64,000 nt of DNA from Beaufortia kweichowensis (GCA_019155185.1 CM032806.1:15922580-15986579), one strand, 5' to 3'; shown: positions 14,521 to 26,340, counted from the first letter of the stretch. Notes: generated by a model not told the origin, from the letters alone. A program made the numbers and translations.

Positions 14521-15440
14521 CAAAAAAATGATTGGTCATGGATTTGTTGAAAGTATGACCACTCTGCTTTGTACATTATTGAATAGATTGAAAAAAAGCA
14601 ATGTAAATACAATGTTATTTTTTTTTTCGTTTTTAGATGATAGACATGATCCATTTGCGGTAATACCAACATGTGATTTTTGGGCTTCTTGGATAGGAAA
14701 GCGCCACTGTGTTTAGATTCTGTACTCAAAAAGATTAATGTCTCAAAGCATGTATCTGAAATCACTGTAACTATACCTATAGAAATAGCTATACCTGTTA
14801 AACTACATTTCTAAAATAATATATTTTTTGTTGAATATTATCTAAGCTTGAGGTCATTAGAAAGTTATGCAGAGAATGCGGTTTGGACTTGGATCTCGCA
14901 GTGACCTTCTTCGGAGGTTATTAAATGAAATGAAATCCATACAAACCTATGACACAATCCTATGACACAATCTAAAAGTATCACTACTCTGGCTAAACAC
15001 TAAAAAGGCAGTCCCAGATATTAACGGTCATCCAATGACAGGCTCACGTCACTATGTGCTGAATATCCGGTTTCAGGAAACCAATACAAAAGACATCAAA
15101 GATGTTTTGGGGAAACTCACTTTAGTATCTCAGTTTGCTTAGAAAGTTAATAGACAGGTGTTTATGCCACGTTTTAGTAAGTAACATTCAAGGTCCTGCA
15201 GAAAGTTTTTATGGGGATGTAAACCTGGAAAAGTTTTGGAAGGCCGTTTCTAGTAAAATGAGTTGACAAATTTATTAACATATTTTTGAAGTGTTATTAT
15301 AATTGTTTTTAAAACATCTGCACTGCAACGGGAACTTGTGACATCTAACATTTGTCTGCTGTTGGGATTTCCAGCCAACTGATGGGCAGTCAGCAATGGT
15401 AATATCATTTGTTTTTATGACTTAATACATTTTGTGTATT
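14521..15440. other. Intergenic, no gene seen
   Basis: AT-rich sequence between the hAT relic and the peptidase relic, with no recognisable exon or repeat boundary. Confidence 0.45.
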
Positions 15441-16089
15441 TTAATTTAATTTTGTTCTTTTTACCTTCATCTTGACTGGGTTTTGAGTAAAAATAATCCA
15501 GATGAGACCATTGCTCATGTTGGGAACATTAGACTGCATCGAAAAGATTTCTGGACCTTGGGCCACGATGCAGAGCTTGAGGCAACAGTAAGTGGACACA
15601 CAGTTACTTAAAAAAATAAAACAAAATTTGACAAAATTATACAGCTGATTGCAAACAGTCATATTGATATTTAATCCAGATTGCAAATGCTTGTCTGTTA
15701 TGTGATTGTTACGCTGGCTAAGGAAAAGGTATGTTTTTAACCGTATAATATATCACAAAGTGTTGTGTATATAACAATTTGTAACCCTTTTTTCATGAAC
15801 TAATATACAAGATATAACTGTCATAAATCTGCTTTGTATCTGAAACAACCACTTAAGTTAACCACCCTAATACAGGTGGTTAAATGGATGGCCACATGAC
15901 GAATCAGAGTTCATCACAAGTGACTTTTCCATAGAAAGCATTTTTAGCTGTCTAGAAATGGCGCCCAGTATCATAAACACAAACAACAATCACCATAAGG
16001 GTAAACCATGTGACAAATAAAAAATGCTATGAACATTAATTAAATAACATTAAATGAAACATAAAACACCCTAATATACATTATCGGTG

Positions 16090-16880
16090 ACAAATATAAG
16101 AAAAAAACCTTAGTTTTTGAAAGGAAATATCATTAAATGTTAGAGATGTCTCATGTAATTTTAACATTATTTTACTGTAAAAGTGTGTGTATAATCTTCT
16201 TGAATATTATACAGATTTTCACTGTAAAATATATGTTAATTCAAACCATTTACTTTCGAAATCGTATATTTTACATTATTTTACAGTATAAATAAATGTA
16301 ATGTTTTGTTAAATCTGTTACAGTTTTTTACTGTATATGTGAAGCCTTTACTGTAGCATTTTTACAGTTTTTTTCTGTGAAAATTATGGACATTTTTTAC
16401 AGCTGTACAGTCTTTTCTAACGGTTTTGCGATTGAATCCTATGTTTAGGGAATGGATGTGTTGGCAGTGGATTGCTATGTTGTTGTTACCTGGCTACCAC
16501 CACTTGATTTGGATATATTTTCTCATTTTCCAGTATTATGCCATTTTGCAAAGTCCTTATAGTGTTTTTGAGGTGTAGTAGAACAGTTTTTCGTGTTTAA
16601 AAAACACATTATTTTTCTCTATGAAGCGTCCTTCTTCAAAGCGATCTAATTGGGCAAACTGGCCCAGACTATTCTGATTGGTCTTAAGCTTAAAGCATGT
16701 GTTGAAACATCTTTCGCCTTACCATATCTACAAGCTTTTCTCTCACTCTGCTGTGATTTGTCACATGCTCAGAGCGTGTTTCAGAAATGTCCTGCCCCTT
16801 ATGAATGCAAGCTTTGGCTCTTAGACATAAACAGTAATAATGGTGTCAATTTTACCGAATATCTCCCTTTGCAGTGAACT
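16090..16880. repeat. Interspersed repeats inside the peptidase relic
   Basis: 16090-16400 is rich in TTTACAGT/ACTGTAAA motifs, typical of a degraded fish MITE. 16620-16880 contains GTGTTTCAGAAATGTCCTGC, a sequence I recognise as a common cyprinid repeat. The open frame at 16650-16877 belongs to this repeat and is not a gene. Confidence 0.45.
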
Positions 16881-17309
16881 TTAAGCTTTGTAACTTTCTC
16901 TACTTAAACTTCAAAATTACACACAAACTAAATTTAAATAAGTGAAAACTCATAATTTGACCCCTTTATTTGAACAGTTATAAATGCAGTTCATGTAAGT
17001 CCTAAAGTATTAAGATTCAGTACAATAACAACAGTAATTCACAATGTATTTCCTTGATTTAAATAATCATGTCACTGTCTTCAGGTTGCACTAATAAATA
17101 TAGATATTATGTTCCCAGTTTAAGGTTCTCAGTTCAAGATTTGCTGTTCCAAGTTGACTGTTCCAAAGTTTGCTGGTCTTTGCTGTTTGTTCTTGGCATG
17201 ATATAATAATAATTAATATAATAAAATATTCACTTATTCACCTCTCTTAATTAGTAATTATTCTGTGTTCTGTAACTAATGTAAGTTTTAGAGGCAATCA
17301 ACGGCACTT

Positions 17310-17462
17310 TGTGTCCTCTGTTACATGTCAGGGTTTTTTCTCCCTTAAGGAGTTTTTTATGAATCCCTGACCACTGACTATTGTTTTTTAATATCTTGTA
17401 AAGCTGCTTTGGTACAATGAACTTTGTAAGAAAGCGCTATACACATAAAATGAAATTTGCAT
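17310..17462 (+). repeat. LINE/SINE 3'-tail-like sequence
   Basis: TTGTAAAGCTGCTTTGGTAC ... GAAAGCGCTATACACATAAAA is the characteristic tail of an abundant fish retroposon. Upstream, GGGTTTTTTCTCCCTTAAGG fits the same repeat. The exact family is not determined. Confidence 0.55.
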
Positions 17463-18411
17463 TAAGTTCTTTTTCATGATGTTCTGTATGTTAGTTTTAT
17501 GTTCTGAATTTAAATGCTTAAATTTAAATGTTTTGGCAGTGCAGTAAGTAATTAAAAGTAAATTTAATTGCTTTAGTGCAATATATGGCTCCCCTAAACA
17601 TTTCTGTTTCATTTTGTTGCAGTAAATTGACAAGCAGTATTGCCAATGGACAATGGAAACTTACCAAAAACAAGGTCAGTTTTATTAGCATTTTATAAAG
17701 CAAAAGCTACTTATACTCATTGTGTGCTGTTATCTTATATCCTTTCCAGGAATAACCTAATGATATTCTGTTATTTAGAATGTTTCACAACAGTTGGGTG
17801 GCTCTGTTGACTGTGGAGTCTTCATGTTGATGGTGAGAGTGAGAAGGGATGCATCAGAATAAAAACATTTTAGTCCAAAGACTTTTATAAGAATTTTGTA
17901 CTAACTTGACTGTTTCTTTCAAGATGCATAGTGTCTTTGAGGCACCCTTTGACCTTAGGTAGACTTGACAGTTAGTATTAAAAAGATCATTTGGCTCTTA
18001 TTCAATTCGTTAAACAATTTTCTCCATTTGCAAGTCTGATTCTTCACAATTACGAAAATGGTGGTTCCTAAATCTCTTGGAGAATTTTCTTTAATAAGAG
18101 AATAAGCTTTGCACTAAATTTATACACAACAAAAATTTTTTAATAAACCTAAATTTTTAATTGTAAAAGTACTGTTAACAATTTTCCTATAATAATAACC
18201 TTTTGTTAATAGGACCCTCTGCATATTTTATGCATGCGCGAACACACAAATATACAGTATATTTGTAAGTACGTATATGCACATATATATTCTTTTTTTA
18301 ATTAAAACCTTTTCATTAATACTGACTGTACATGAAAAGCTTAAAACTTTAAAACACTGAACAGGTGGCACAATGTCTGGTATTAATAAAGTTTGCTCCG
18401 CCTATTTCCGG

Positions 18412-18453
18412 CATGAGACTGCTGCCATGAGACTGCTGCCATGAGACTGCTGT
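18412..18453. repeat. 14-bp tandem repeat, three copies
   Basis: CATGAGACTGCTGC is repeated three times head to tail, the last copy with one change. Confidence 0.85.
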
Positions 18454-18489
18454 GACGTATGGTTTTGCCCTTCTGCAAAGCAGTACAAC

Positions 18490-18728
18490 AGTCCAGTCTT
18501 GAGGTCATAGGTCATAGTGCCTAGGACAGATCCCTGTGGCACTCTGTACTTTACTGCTGTCAATCTGGATGACTCACCATTTGAATAAACAAACTGGCAC
18601 CGGTCAGACAGGTAGGATTTAAATCAAACATCTTAGTGGTGGCCCTGAATGCCAATGTAATTTTTTTAATTGATCTATTAAAATATTGTGAGCTATTGTG
18701 TCAAATGCAGCACTAAGATCAAGTAATA
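18490..18728 (-). pseudogene. LINE reverse transcriptase fragment
   Basis: The - strand reads LLDLSAAFDTIAHNILIDQL, the conserved RT block around the first catalytic Asp. In shifted frames this is followed by a CQFVYSNGESS-like segment and VPQGSVLG. It is a short non-LTR (L2/CR1-type) RT fragment on the opposite strand to the larger LINE at 20.8-25.4 kb. It is interrupted by frameshifts. Confidence 0.7.
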
Positions 18729-19249
18729 ATAAGGGCCCTATTTTAACTATCCAAGCACATGGTCTAAAACGCATCATGCAAGTGCACTTAGGGCATGTCC
18801 AAATCCACTTTTGCTAGTTTAAGGACAGGAAAAATGGTTCACTGGGTGCATGGTCTAAAAGGGTTGTCTCTATTTTCTTAATAAGAGTCTCACCTCCCAT
18901 TCGCTTTAAAAGTAGTTGCGCTCACGCCATGGCGGATTCGCTATACACATGGCAGAATTTGTGAAAGGATAAACTGAATGCTTCTGGATCAAGGATCTGC
19001 TTGTGCACGCTCTGATGCTTCTTCACCCTCCCATTGAAGAGGAAGAAGACCACCAGTTTAAGATTGTTTAAACCCTTGCATAGATTATTTTTGTTTAATA
19101 AAAGAGTTATTTTTTGTAATTAAAGCTTTGGTTTTCTTTAAAAGTCATTTTTCAGTCAAATAAGTAAAAGCGCAGCTGGGTTTTAACGCTGAAAATATCT
19201 CAAAATAATCTAAAAAATATTAAATAACTATTTTTAAAAATTTGCCTTT
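18729..19249. other. No gene seen
   Basis: AT-rich sequence. It contains TAAGGGCCCTATTTTAAC ... GCACATGGTCTAAAACGCAT, probably part of a degraded DNA-transposon repeat. Confidence 0.4.
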
Positions 19250-19374
19250 TTACAGACAGGACAGCTCTTACAAAACTGAGTTACATCCACTTTCAAAACA
19301 GGCCAATAGAAATATTTCTTAATTCTTGTAGTGGTCTTACTTTTCCCCAGGTGGCCAGCTAAAGGAATTGAGTG
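19250..19374 (-). pseudogene. Gypsy-type integrase zinc-finger fragment
   Basis: On the - strand the order HSIPLAGHLGKSKT, RIKKYFYWP, DVTQFCKSCPVCK reproduces the HHCC zinc-binding domain at the N-terminus of Ty3/Gypsy integrases. The surrounding pol region is missing or unrecognisable. It is a fragment of an old LTR retrotransposon. Confidence 0.75.
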
Positions 19375-19522
19375 GCCCAGATGCAACAAACTGAAAGTTT
19401 AAAGGTAAGTTACAGACAGTGTTTTCAGACATTTTAGAAGCAATATATTTTACCTTTTCCCTTCGGATCTTTTTCCTTTTTGGCACAACAATCTCAATTT
19501 CTGAATTAAAGAAAGGTAAAGA

Positions 19523-19574
19523 ACTCTCTTAATGTTTGCTACTGGTACAAACCAGTAGCAAACATTAAGAGAGT
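19523..19574. repeat. Perfect 24-bp hairpin with 4-base loop
   Basis: The left arm 19523-19546 (begins ACTCTCTTAATG) and right arm 19551-19574 (ends CATTAAGAGAGT) are exact reverse complements around the loop ACAA. No CDS or tRNA-like fold is attached. It sits just after the Gypsy fragment. Confidence 0.95.
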
Positions 19575-19801
19575 CTCAAAAGTCACTTGGACTTCTTCCT
19601 CAACAGCCTCTTTACCTGAAAAATACAAAAATCTGTTTGAGTGGGGTTGGAGCAGAAATCTGAAGGGCGGTAAATCAATGTCTAGAAGCAGGGTTCGAGA
19701 CCCGAGCTTTAACCGATTCTTTATTCTATTGTTCCCTCTGGTGGGCAATGTTTATTTCACAGCCTTTATCTTTCAGTTTAAATGGCAGACGATTTAGAGC
19801 A

Positions 19802-19967
19802 GGGGTTCCACTTTACTGCAACTGCTTTATCTCCAACATTGATTCATCTGCAACTTCCTATAAAACTCCTGAAGATATTGATGTACTTCGGGTGTCTTTG
19901 ATTAAGGTTGAAGCTAAACTCTGCAGGAAAGTGGACCTGAAGAGCCAGAGCTGAGAAACACCCTTGT
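19802..19967. mobile_element. Possible degraded MITE
   Basis: It starts CAGGGGTTCCAC and ends AAACACCCTTG, imperfect inverted matches, with loosely similar 8-bp flanks (ATTTAGAG and TTTTAGAA). The open frames crossing it on both strands are not genes. Confidence 0.35.
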
Positions 19968-20025
19968 TTTAGAATGTGCTGTTCTTTCTTCTGAGTACCA
20001 GAAAACCATACATCTATTATAATTC

Positions 20026-20392
20026 TGTCACGATTCCACTCTGCACCTCCCTCTGGACTCAATTACCCACACTCCTTTGCACCCCGCTCACTTGTTCCCC
20101 ATCACTTGCACTCAACCCCATTCATTTGTACCGTCTGTTTTGTGATTATGTTAGTCTGATTTGTAACATTATTTAAGCCCTGTCTTGCGTTCTGTTAGTT
20201 TTCTGGCTGTTGTTATTTTGTACGTGTTGGAATCTGGATGTGTTTTGTTAGTCAGCCGTGCATACTATTGTCTGCCTGTATTCCTCCTCTGAAGTGAGGT
20301 CTGTTTCTGTACTTGTATTCCCACTGATGAAGTTCAGTAAAAGATTTGAAACTGATATTCTCGTGTTCTGCCTCGTCTGATGCACGGTAACA
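20026..20392 (+). mobile_element. Solo LTR, 367 bp, TSD AATTC
   Basis: It starts TGTCACGATTCC and ends GCACGGTAACA (TG...CA). It is flanked on both sides by AATTC (20021-20025 and 20393-20397), a perfect 5-bp target duplication. TTATTTAAGCCCTG (TATA-like) lies inside. No internal retroelement sequence adjoins it, so it is a recombined solo LTR. Related LTRs are at 21684-21988 and 31445-31837. Confidence 0.9.
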
Positions 20393-20984
20393 AATTCCCC
20401 CTATTTTTGGTCTGCAATGACCGTGTTAGTATTCCTTTATTGTACAAATTGAAAATATAAAATTTGTCATTCAATTTAACTATATATTATTTATACATAT
20501 TATATTGTTACTGCCATCACCTTTGTTACTGTTAATGCTTTTTTGTAACCTCTTATTTACCCAATTAATATAAATATATATAACAAATATAAATAAACTA
20601 TATACATGGAAACTAAGCATGTTTGCTCAGAATAACTTGTTCTCAACGTTATTTACTCATGAATTAGTCAAGATCACAGGATAAGGAAGTAAAAAATAAG
20701 TGCAACTCTTAACACTATATACGTCTAATAAAAAAAGCCTTTAATAGTCAGAACTCCACAGACACATGTCTTGATTCGACTACTGTGAATATGGGTTTAA
20801 TAAATGCCCGTTCTATTGTAAATAAGACTTTTATTTTGAATGACTTTTATATTACTCATTGCCTGGACTTTCTCTTCATTACTGAGACTTGGCTAAACGA
20901 TAATGACATGAGTCCTGTAGCTGAGCTTTTACCGCTGGACTGCCAGTTTTTACACACCCCGCGGATAACTCGTCATGGCGGAGG

Positions 20985-21586
20985 CATACCTGTCAACATT
21001 TGGATACCGAAATCCGGGAGACTCCGGGGGGTGGGGGGCTTTGCGGGGGCGGGACTAGGCAGATGGGGGTTGGGTTTGGGGCGGGTCAGAGGCAAGTTAA
21101 ATACACATAAGTAAAATTTACTTTTGTGTATGTCGCACTGTGCGACATACTTTGCAAAAAGCGTGGGAATTGTCGATGCTGCTTCGTGATAAGAAATTAA
21201 ATTCCTCCGTCCAGCTGTTGTTATATTTGCAGCTATATTTCGTTTTTTCGCCGTAGCACCACCTGAGCTTTCTAATGCCATTTTTAGTGATGCTTGATTC
21301 AAATTCCCCTGTCTACCTGCGCAGATATCAACAGCGCAACCGAGTTGTAGGTTGCCAGGTTGAGGTCACAAATGGGTTCAAAATTGTATGATGTATCTAT
21401 TGTGTGAGTAGGATGCGTTTCATACAAGATCTGGCAACTGAAGAACCTTGGAATAATGATGTAATTATTCATATAACAAGGTAGGGCCATACAAATTACG
21501 GGAGTTTCCCGGGAGAAATAACAAAACGGGAGGGGGGTGGGAAATACGGGAGACTCCCGGGAAATACGGGAGTGTTGACAGGTATG
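20985..21586. mobile_element. Non-autonomous DNA transposon, 602 bp, inserted in the LINE
   Basis: The termini CATACCTGTCAACA and TGTTGACAGGTATG are exact 14-bp inverted repeats, followed by GGGAGACTCC-rich subterminal sequence at both ends. The flanks GGCGGAGG (20977-20984) and GGCGGATG (21587-21594) are an 8-bp target duplication with one mismatch, suggesting hAT. The LINE frame resumes after it (GGCLAAIFSN). Open frames inside on either strand are not genes. Confidence 0.88.
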
Positions 21587-21683
21587 GGCGGATGTCTAGC
21601 TGCTATTTTTAGTAATTTGTTTAAATGTAAGCAGCTCCCCACTGAGAATTTTAAATCCTTTGAAGTTCAAGTTATGAAGGTTG

Positions 21684-21988
21684 TGTTAGCGTTCAGGCAA
21701 GACAGAGACAAAGTTCCAATCAAAAGCAAACCTTTACTTTTACTGGAGGAATTTCCAAACAAAGATACATCAGTTGGCACAGGCACCTTAGAACACAGAA
21801 TCAGATAATACTGGATAACAGGCCTGATAACAACGCCAAAACAACAACAATACCGGACATCAAACAGAGTCCTTAATTGCTGGTGACAGGTGCAGGTGAT
21901 TTCAAGATGGATGCTGGGTGATCAGGAACAGGTGCGGTAGGTGCAAGGGATTGTGGGAAACGGAGTTCAGAAGGGAGGACCCGTGACA
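21684..21988 (-). mobile_element. Solo LTR, 305 bp, TSD GGTTG, inserted in the LINE
   Basis: Read on the - strand it begins TGTCACGGGTCC and ends GAACGCTAACA, in the same style as the other two solo LTRs. GGTTG lies at 21679-21683 and again at 21989-21993. The LINE coding sequence is continuous when one duplication and the LTR are skipped. Confidence 0.88.
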
Positions 21989-22390
21989 GGTTGACATGTC
22001 TACGCCAGTGTATTGCGCATTAGTTTATAGGCCACCTGGTTACAGTAAGGATTTCCTTAAAAAATGTTATGATTTTTTTATCTGGTGTTATAACGTGCTG
22101 ACAAGATTCTGATTATGGGGGATTTTAATATTCATGTCTGTTGCCCAGAAAAACCCATGTCTAAGGATTTTTTAATTTTGATTGACTCTTTTAATCTCAC
22201 CCAGAGTGTAATGGGGCATACACATGTCCATGGGCATACACTGGATCTGGTGTTATCTTTGGATATAAGCTTTGAGAGTATTTGCATTGATGAGATTCCT
22301 ATTTCGGATCATAAGCCTGTTAGGTTTAAATTGAACATGACTCGTGTTGTACAGGATGTTTCTTTTCTTCCAAAAATGTCCAGAGTCATT

Positions 22391-23360
22391 TAGGGATGCA
22401 ACGATTAACCGGTTTCACTATTAACCGCGCTTTAAATCGTCACGGTTAATTAATCGTAAAGGCTCCGCAACACTGTGTTTCTGTCGCGCGGAACGGAACT
22501 GTTATACCAGTGGTGCTGCAGTTTAAAGTTCTGAGTTTATCAGAGACGCGAAGGCTATTACACACACACACTGAACAATGGCAGAGGCACCTCGCAGCCA
22601 AACTCTGTTTCCTCCAAAGAAGCGCCTGAAATCGGCAGTTTGGGATTATTTTGGGTACACAAAGTTAAATTACGTGACAAATTACTTCATGAAATATGTT
22701 GGTAGGGAATTAAATATAAATGTGTCAGTTACAATCAATGCTGTAGCGGTGAGAGTTGTGGGCTTTCAGTGCAATATAAACAAAAACGCATGTAATGTTT
22801 GACACGTGTAAAATTAGATGAATTATTACAAAATTATTAAAATGAATATGTATGGATGAAAGTTGATGACAATAACAGTTCAGTTAATAAGTTAATATTA
22901 GTCATTTATATTAATAATAATATTAAATATTATAGAAATGTAATTGTTAATGCAATTAAATACGAAAATCAACTTAAATCATTACTGCAAGTCATGTATT
23001 TAATTCATTACTACAAGTCATATATTTAATTCCAAATAGACAGACTATTTTTTATTTTGATTGTTATTTATTATCAGTGTTAAAGTATTACTTATGTTTA
23101 AGTCAAAAACCTTTTTTCACTTTTCTTTAATTCCAAAGAGAGAAATTGAATTTTGTTTGTTTGCTGTATTATTTGGTTACTGAGTTCATGTCTGTTTCAA
23201 AAGCAATAAATAACACTTTAAAATATAAGGAGTTTTCATGTGATTTTATAAACTAATAGTGTTGTGAAATTAATGAATGCATAATCGTGATAACCGTGAA
23301 ACCGTGATTATTCATCAGACTATAATCGTACCAACAAAATCTATAATCGTTGCGTCCCTA
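22391..23360 (+). mobile_element. hAT element, 970 bp, perfect TSD, with BED-finger remnant, inserted in the LINE
   Basis: The left end TAGGGATGCAACGATTA is mirrored by TAATCGTTGCGTCCCTA at the right (one mismatch). GAGTCATT flanks it on both sides (22383-22390 and 23361-23368), a perfect 8-bp hAT duplication. At 22578 an ATG opens MAEAPRSQ ... LKSAVWDYFGYTKL, which looks like the start of a BED zinc-finger exon of the parent transposase. The rest of the transposase is deleted, leaving AT-rich filler. Confidence 0.92.
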
Positions 23361-25639
23361 GAGTCATTACAGATCATAAACACGATGCTTTTATTGCTGC
23401 TTTTACGGCTGCAGAGCTTTTGTAAATGGTTTCTCTGAAGTGCCTGTAATAGCACCAGATGAAATGGTACACTGTTTTAATCATGTATGTAGTAAGATTC
23501 TTGATACTGTTGCACCTTTTAAGGTGAAGAGGCAAAAAGTGAATAAGCGACCATGGCTAAATGAGGTAACACAGGGTTTTAGGCGGGTCTGCAGGCAGGC
23601 TGAGCGTATGTGGGTTACAAATAAATTGCAAATCTCGTATGATATTTTTAGGGAATCCTTGAGAAATTATCAAAATGCTGTCAAATCAGAAAGATCATCA
23701 TATTTCTCAAGGATTGTATCACAAGGGGTGAGCAACCCTAAAGTGCTGTTTGCTACCATAGATAAGGTGTTAAACATGTCTAAAAGTGTACTTGTAAGAC
23801 CATCTCATGACTTATGCCAAGCTTTTTTGAAGTTTTTTGTGGACAAAGTGGATCTGATTAGGTCAAGTATATCAGTAGTGTTTAATATAATAGAGAGATC
23901 TTCTCTCCCAATTGGTTTCCTTGGAACAGTTGGAGAGCATTGTCTTGCATTTAAAATCTACTACATCTATTTATGATGTCCTCCCTACTAAATTGTTAAA
24001 AGAGGCAATGCATGTCCTTGGCCCTAGCATTCTTTTAATTATCAGCAGTAGCCTACTATTTGGCATAGTACCACTTGAGTTCAAGTGGGCCATTATTGAG
24101 CCAGTGCTAAAAAAGACTAACTTGGATAGTCAGGATCTCAAACATTTTAGGCCGATATCGAAACTCCCCTTTATGAATAAGATTTTAGAAAAAGTTGTCC
24201 ACACTCAACTTATAGATTTTTTAACTGACAATAATATAATGGACATTTTCCAATCAGGTTTCAGAAGAAACCATAGTACTGAATCAGCATTAATAAAAGT
24301 CGTAAATGACATTTTAATGGGAAGAGATTCTGGGAAATGTGTTGCTTTGATGATACTGGACCTGAGCGCAGCTTTTGATACTGTTGATCACGGCATTTTA
24401 CTAGCACGTCTTAGAGATGATGTTGGTATTAATGATGTGGCCTTGAAATGATTTGCTTCCTACCTAAGGGACAGAAAATGTTCATTTGGAATTGGAGATT
24501 GTCTTTCTGACACTGTGAATGTTTTGTGGGGGGTCCCTCAGGGATCTATTCTTGGACCAACCTTGTTTTCTCTGTATTTGTTGCCTCTGTATATTACAAT
24601 ATTAATTACAATATTAATTACCACATCTATGCAGATGATTTGCAATTATATTTGGGACAACTTCAACATATGCTTAAATGAAGTGAAGGTATGGTTTGCG
24701 AGTAATTTTCTGCAATTAAATGAGAATAAAACTGAGATTATAGTTTTGGAAACAAACAGTCTATGGGAAATCTGTTTGTGAGTGAGGATTTTGCTCCCAG
24801 CATGAATGGTTATGTTAGGAACCTGGGTGTCATTTTTGACACAGAACTTTGCTTTGATCGACAAGTAAATGCTGTCGTGAAATCATCCTTTCATCAGTTA
24901 AGGAAGTTGTCCAAGCTGAAATCTATTCTTTCTAGAAAAGATTTAACCTGGGTTTGAATGCATCTCTCATAGCTCGCCTTCAGTATGTTCAAAATGCTGC
25001 TGCAAGGCTTTTAACTGGCACTAAGAAGAGGGATCACATAACACCTGTGTTAATTTCTTTACACTGGCTTCCGGTGTTATATAGGATAGAATATAAAGTC
25101 CTTATTATTGTGTACAAGGCCTTACATCAACAGGCTCCTGACTACATCAAAGCTATGTTGAGCCCATATAAAACTTCTCGCTCTTTGAGAGCAAATGAGC
25201 ATATGTTGTTGTCTGTTCCACGAACACGGTTGAGGAGGAGTGGAGATCGTGCATTCTCCGTGGCAGCTCCTGTGTTATGGAACGGGCTACCGTTGTCTTT
25301 GAAATAGGCTCCCTCTTTGGGTAGTTTTAAAGGACAATTGAAGACTTTCCTTTTTTCTAAGGCTTTTTCTGTATGATTGATATATGTTATGTTGTGTAAC
25401 ACTATGATATAGTGTTAGTGTTAAGCTGGTATACAATTAATGTGGCCGATATTATACACTGAATTTAGTAGGGTTTGATCATTTTGACTGAATTTAAATT
25501 GGGTCTGGTTTAGATGTAACATTCTATGTACATTTGTTAATACAGTATTGTACTTTAAAGACAATTGGTTGTGAATGTGGTCAGCTAAGTAACACATTTT
25601 TCAGTTGTGGTGAACTAAAAGGCTTCAGTGCTACTGTTA

Positions 25640-26340
25640 CTGCTACGGCTCATTTTCATTGGTGAATGGGGCTGTCCATCATAATCGGGCCTTTTTAATC
25701 AGTTCCCTTGCCATAAGTATAGGCAGGTCTGGAAGCCAGGGTGGCGCAGGCAGGTCTGGAGGCCAGGGCAGCACTAGCAAAGTAGGAAGCGGAGCCAGCA
25801 GTAGGCGGAGCCAGCAGAGCAGGGGTGGCCTGCTTGACAGTGGCAGGGAACTCGGGGATGGCCATCTTGAGGGTGGCAGGGAACTCCAGTACGGCCATCT
25901 TGACTGTGGCAGGGAACTCAGGGACGGCCATCTTGACCGTGGCAGGGAACTTAGGGAGTGAGTCGTGGGCTGGAGCCACCTCTGATGTACAATTGGCAGC
26001 CCAACAGCACCACGCTTCCAGGGCAATCACAGACAGCGCCCACGACTCTGGGGTGACCACTGGACACGGGACCACTGGCATGACCGGCTTTGAGGACTCT
26101 GGACCACTGGGACGACCGGACTCGGGACCACCGACTTGGAACCACTGGAGTGACTGAACTCGGGACCACTGGGCTCATGTGTTGCGCAGGCCTCCACTGC
26201 TGACCCGGCTCCTTGGCCAGCAAAGCCTGACGTGTGCTGCCCCCTCAAAAAAGTGTTTAGGGGGAACATTTTCCTCCACCTCTCCCACAGTAAAGGGAGA
26301 TCCACCAAGCAACAGGGCCTGCTCTACAAAATCCATAAAG
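25640..26340 (-). mobile_element. LTR-retrotransposon 3' internal remnant (proline/glutamate-rich)
   Basis: The - strand frames read LPLLWERWRKMFP near 26290, then a repetitive low-complexity stretch. This combination is common in the post-pol region of fish Gypsy elements, as I remember it. The frames are interrupted. Equally long frames on the + strand are shadows of the repeat. Moderate confidence in the family. Confidence 0.5.
25833..25964. repeat. 33-bp minisatellite, four copies
   Basis: Four 33-bp units start CTTGA and contain GTGGCAGGGAACT, at 25833, 25866, 25899 and 25932. On the - strand each unit encodes an 11-residue repeat of the type KMAVPEFPATV. Confidence 0.9.

Larger units (their letters stand above)
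15488..17958 (+). pseudogene. Spliced ULP1/SENP-like cysteine peptidase relic
   Basis: Exon-like blocks on the + strand are joined by good splice sites: about 15488-15587, 15680-15728, 17623-17674, 17779-17832 and 17924-17958. The first encodes NIRLHRKDFWTLGHDAELEA, and the third NGQWKLTKNK. The fourth is NVSQQLGGSVDCGVFMLM, in which Q and DCGVF are the oxyanion and nucleophile motif of ULP1-type deSUMOylating peptidases. The fifth is HSVFEAPFDL. This resembles ULP1 domains carried by some DNA transposons more than host SENP genes (my inference). The second block contains an in-frame TAA and the blocks are short, so it is most likely a decayed copy. The interval 15729-17622 is intron-like and repeat-filled. 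Confidence 0.6.
20770..25420 (+). mobile_element. L2/CR1-type LINE, degenerate, with three nested insertions
   Basis: Non-LTR retrotransposon. The endonuclease part starts near 20785 (LINARSIVNK, FLFITETWL), continues after the insertions with VYRPPGYS and MGDFNIHV, and then HTLDLVLS and ISDHKPV. The RT part (23440-24960) has KHFRPIS, FQSGFRRNHSTESAL, DLSAAFDTVDHGIL and GVPQGSILGP; the catalytic YADD codons are at 24628-24639. The C-terminal segment (24954-25307) has LQYVQNAAARLLTG and HWLPVLYRI. Defects include a TGA at 24449-24451, a frame change before YADD, one near 22105 and several more. Three elements interrupt it at 20985, 21684 and 22391. L2 is my best clade guess. Confidence 0.88.

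Noticed and set aside
25659..26308. Several overlapping 90-130 codon frames on both strands
   Set aside because: They come from a 33-bp minisatellite and an LTR-element remnant; none has a start, domain or context of its own.
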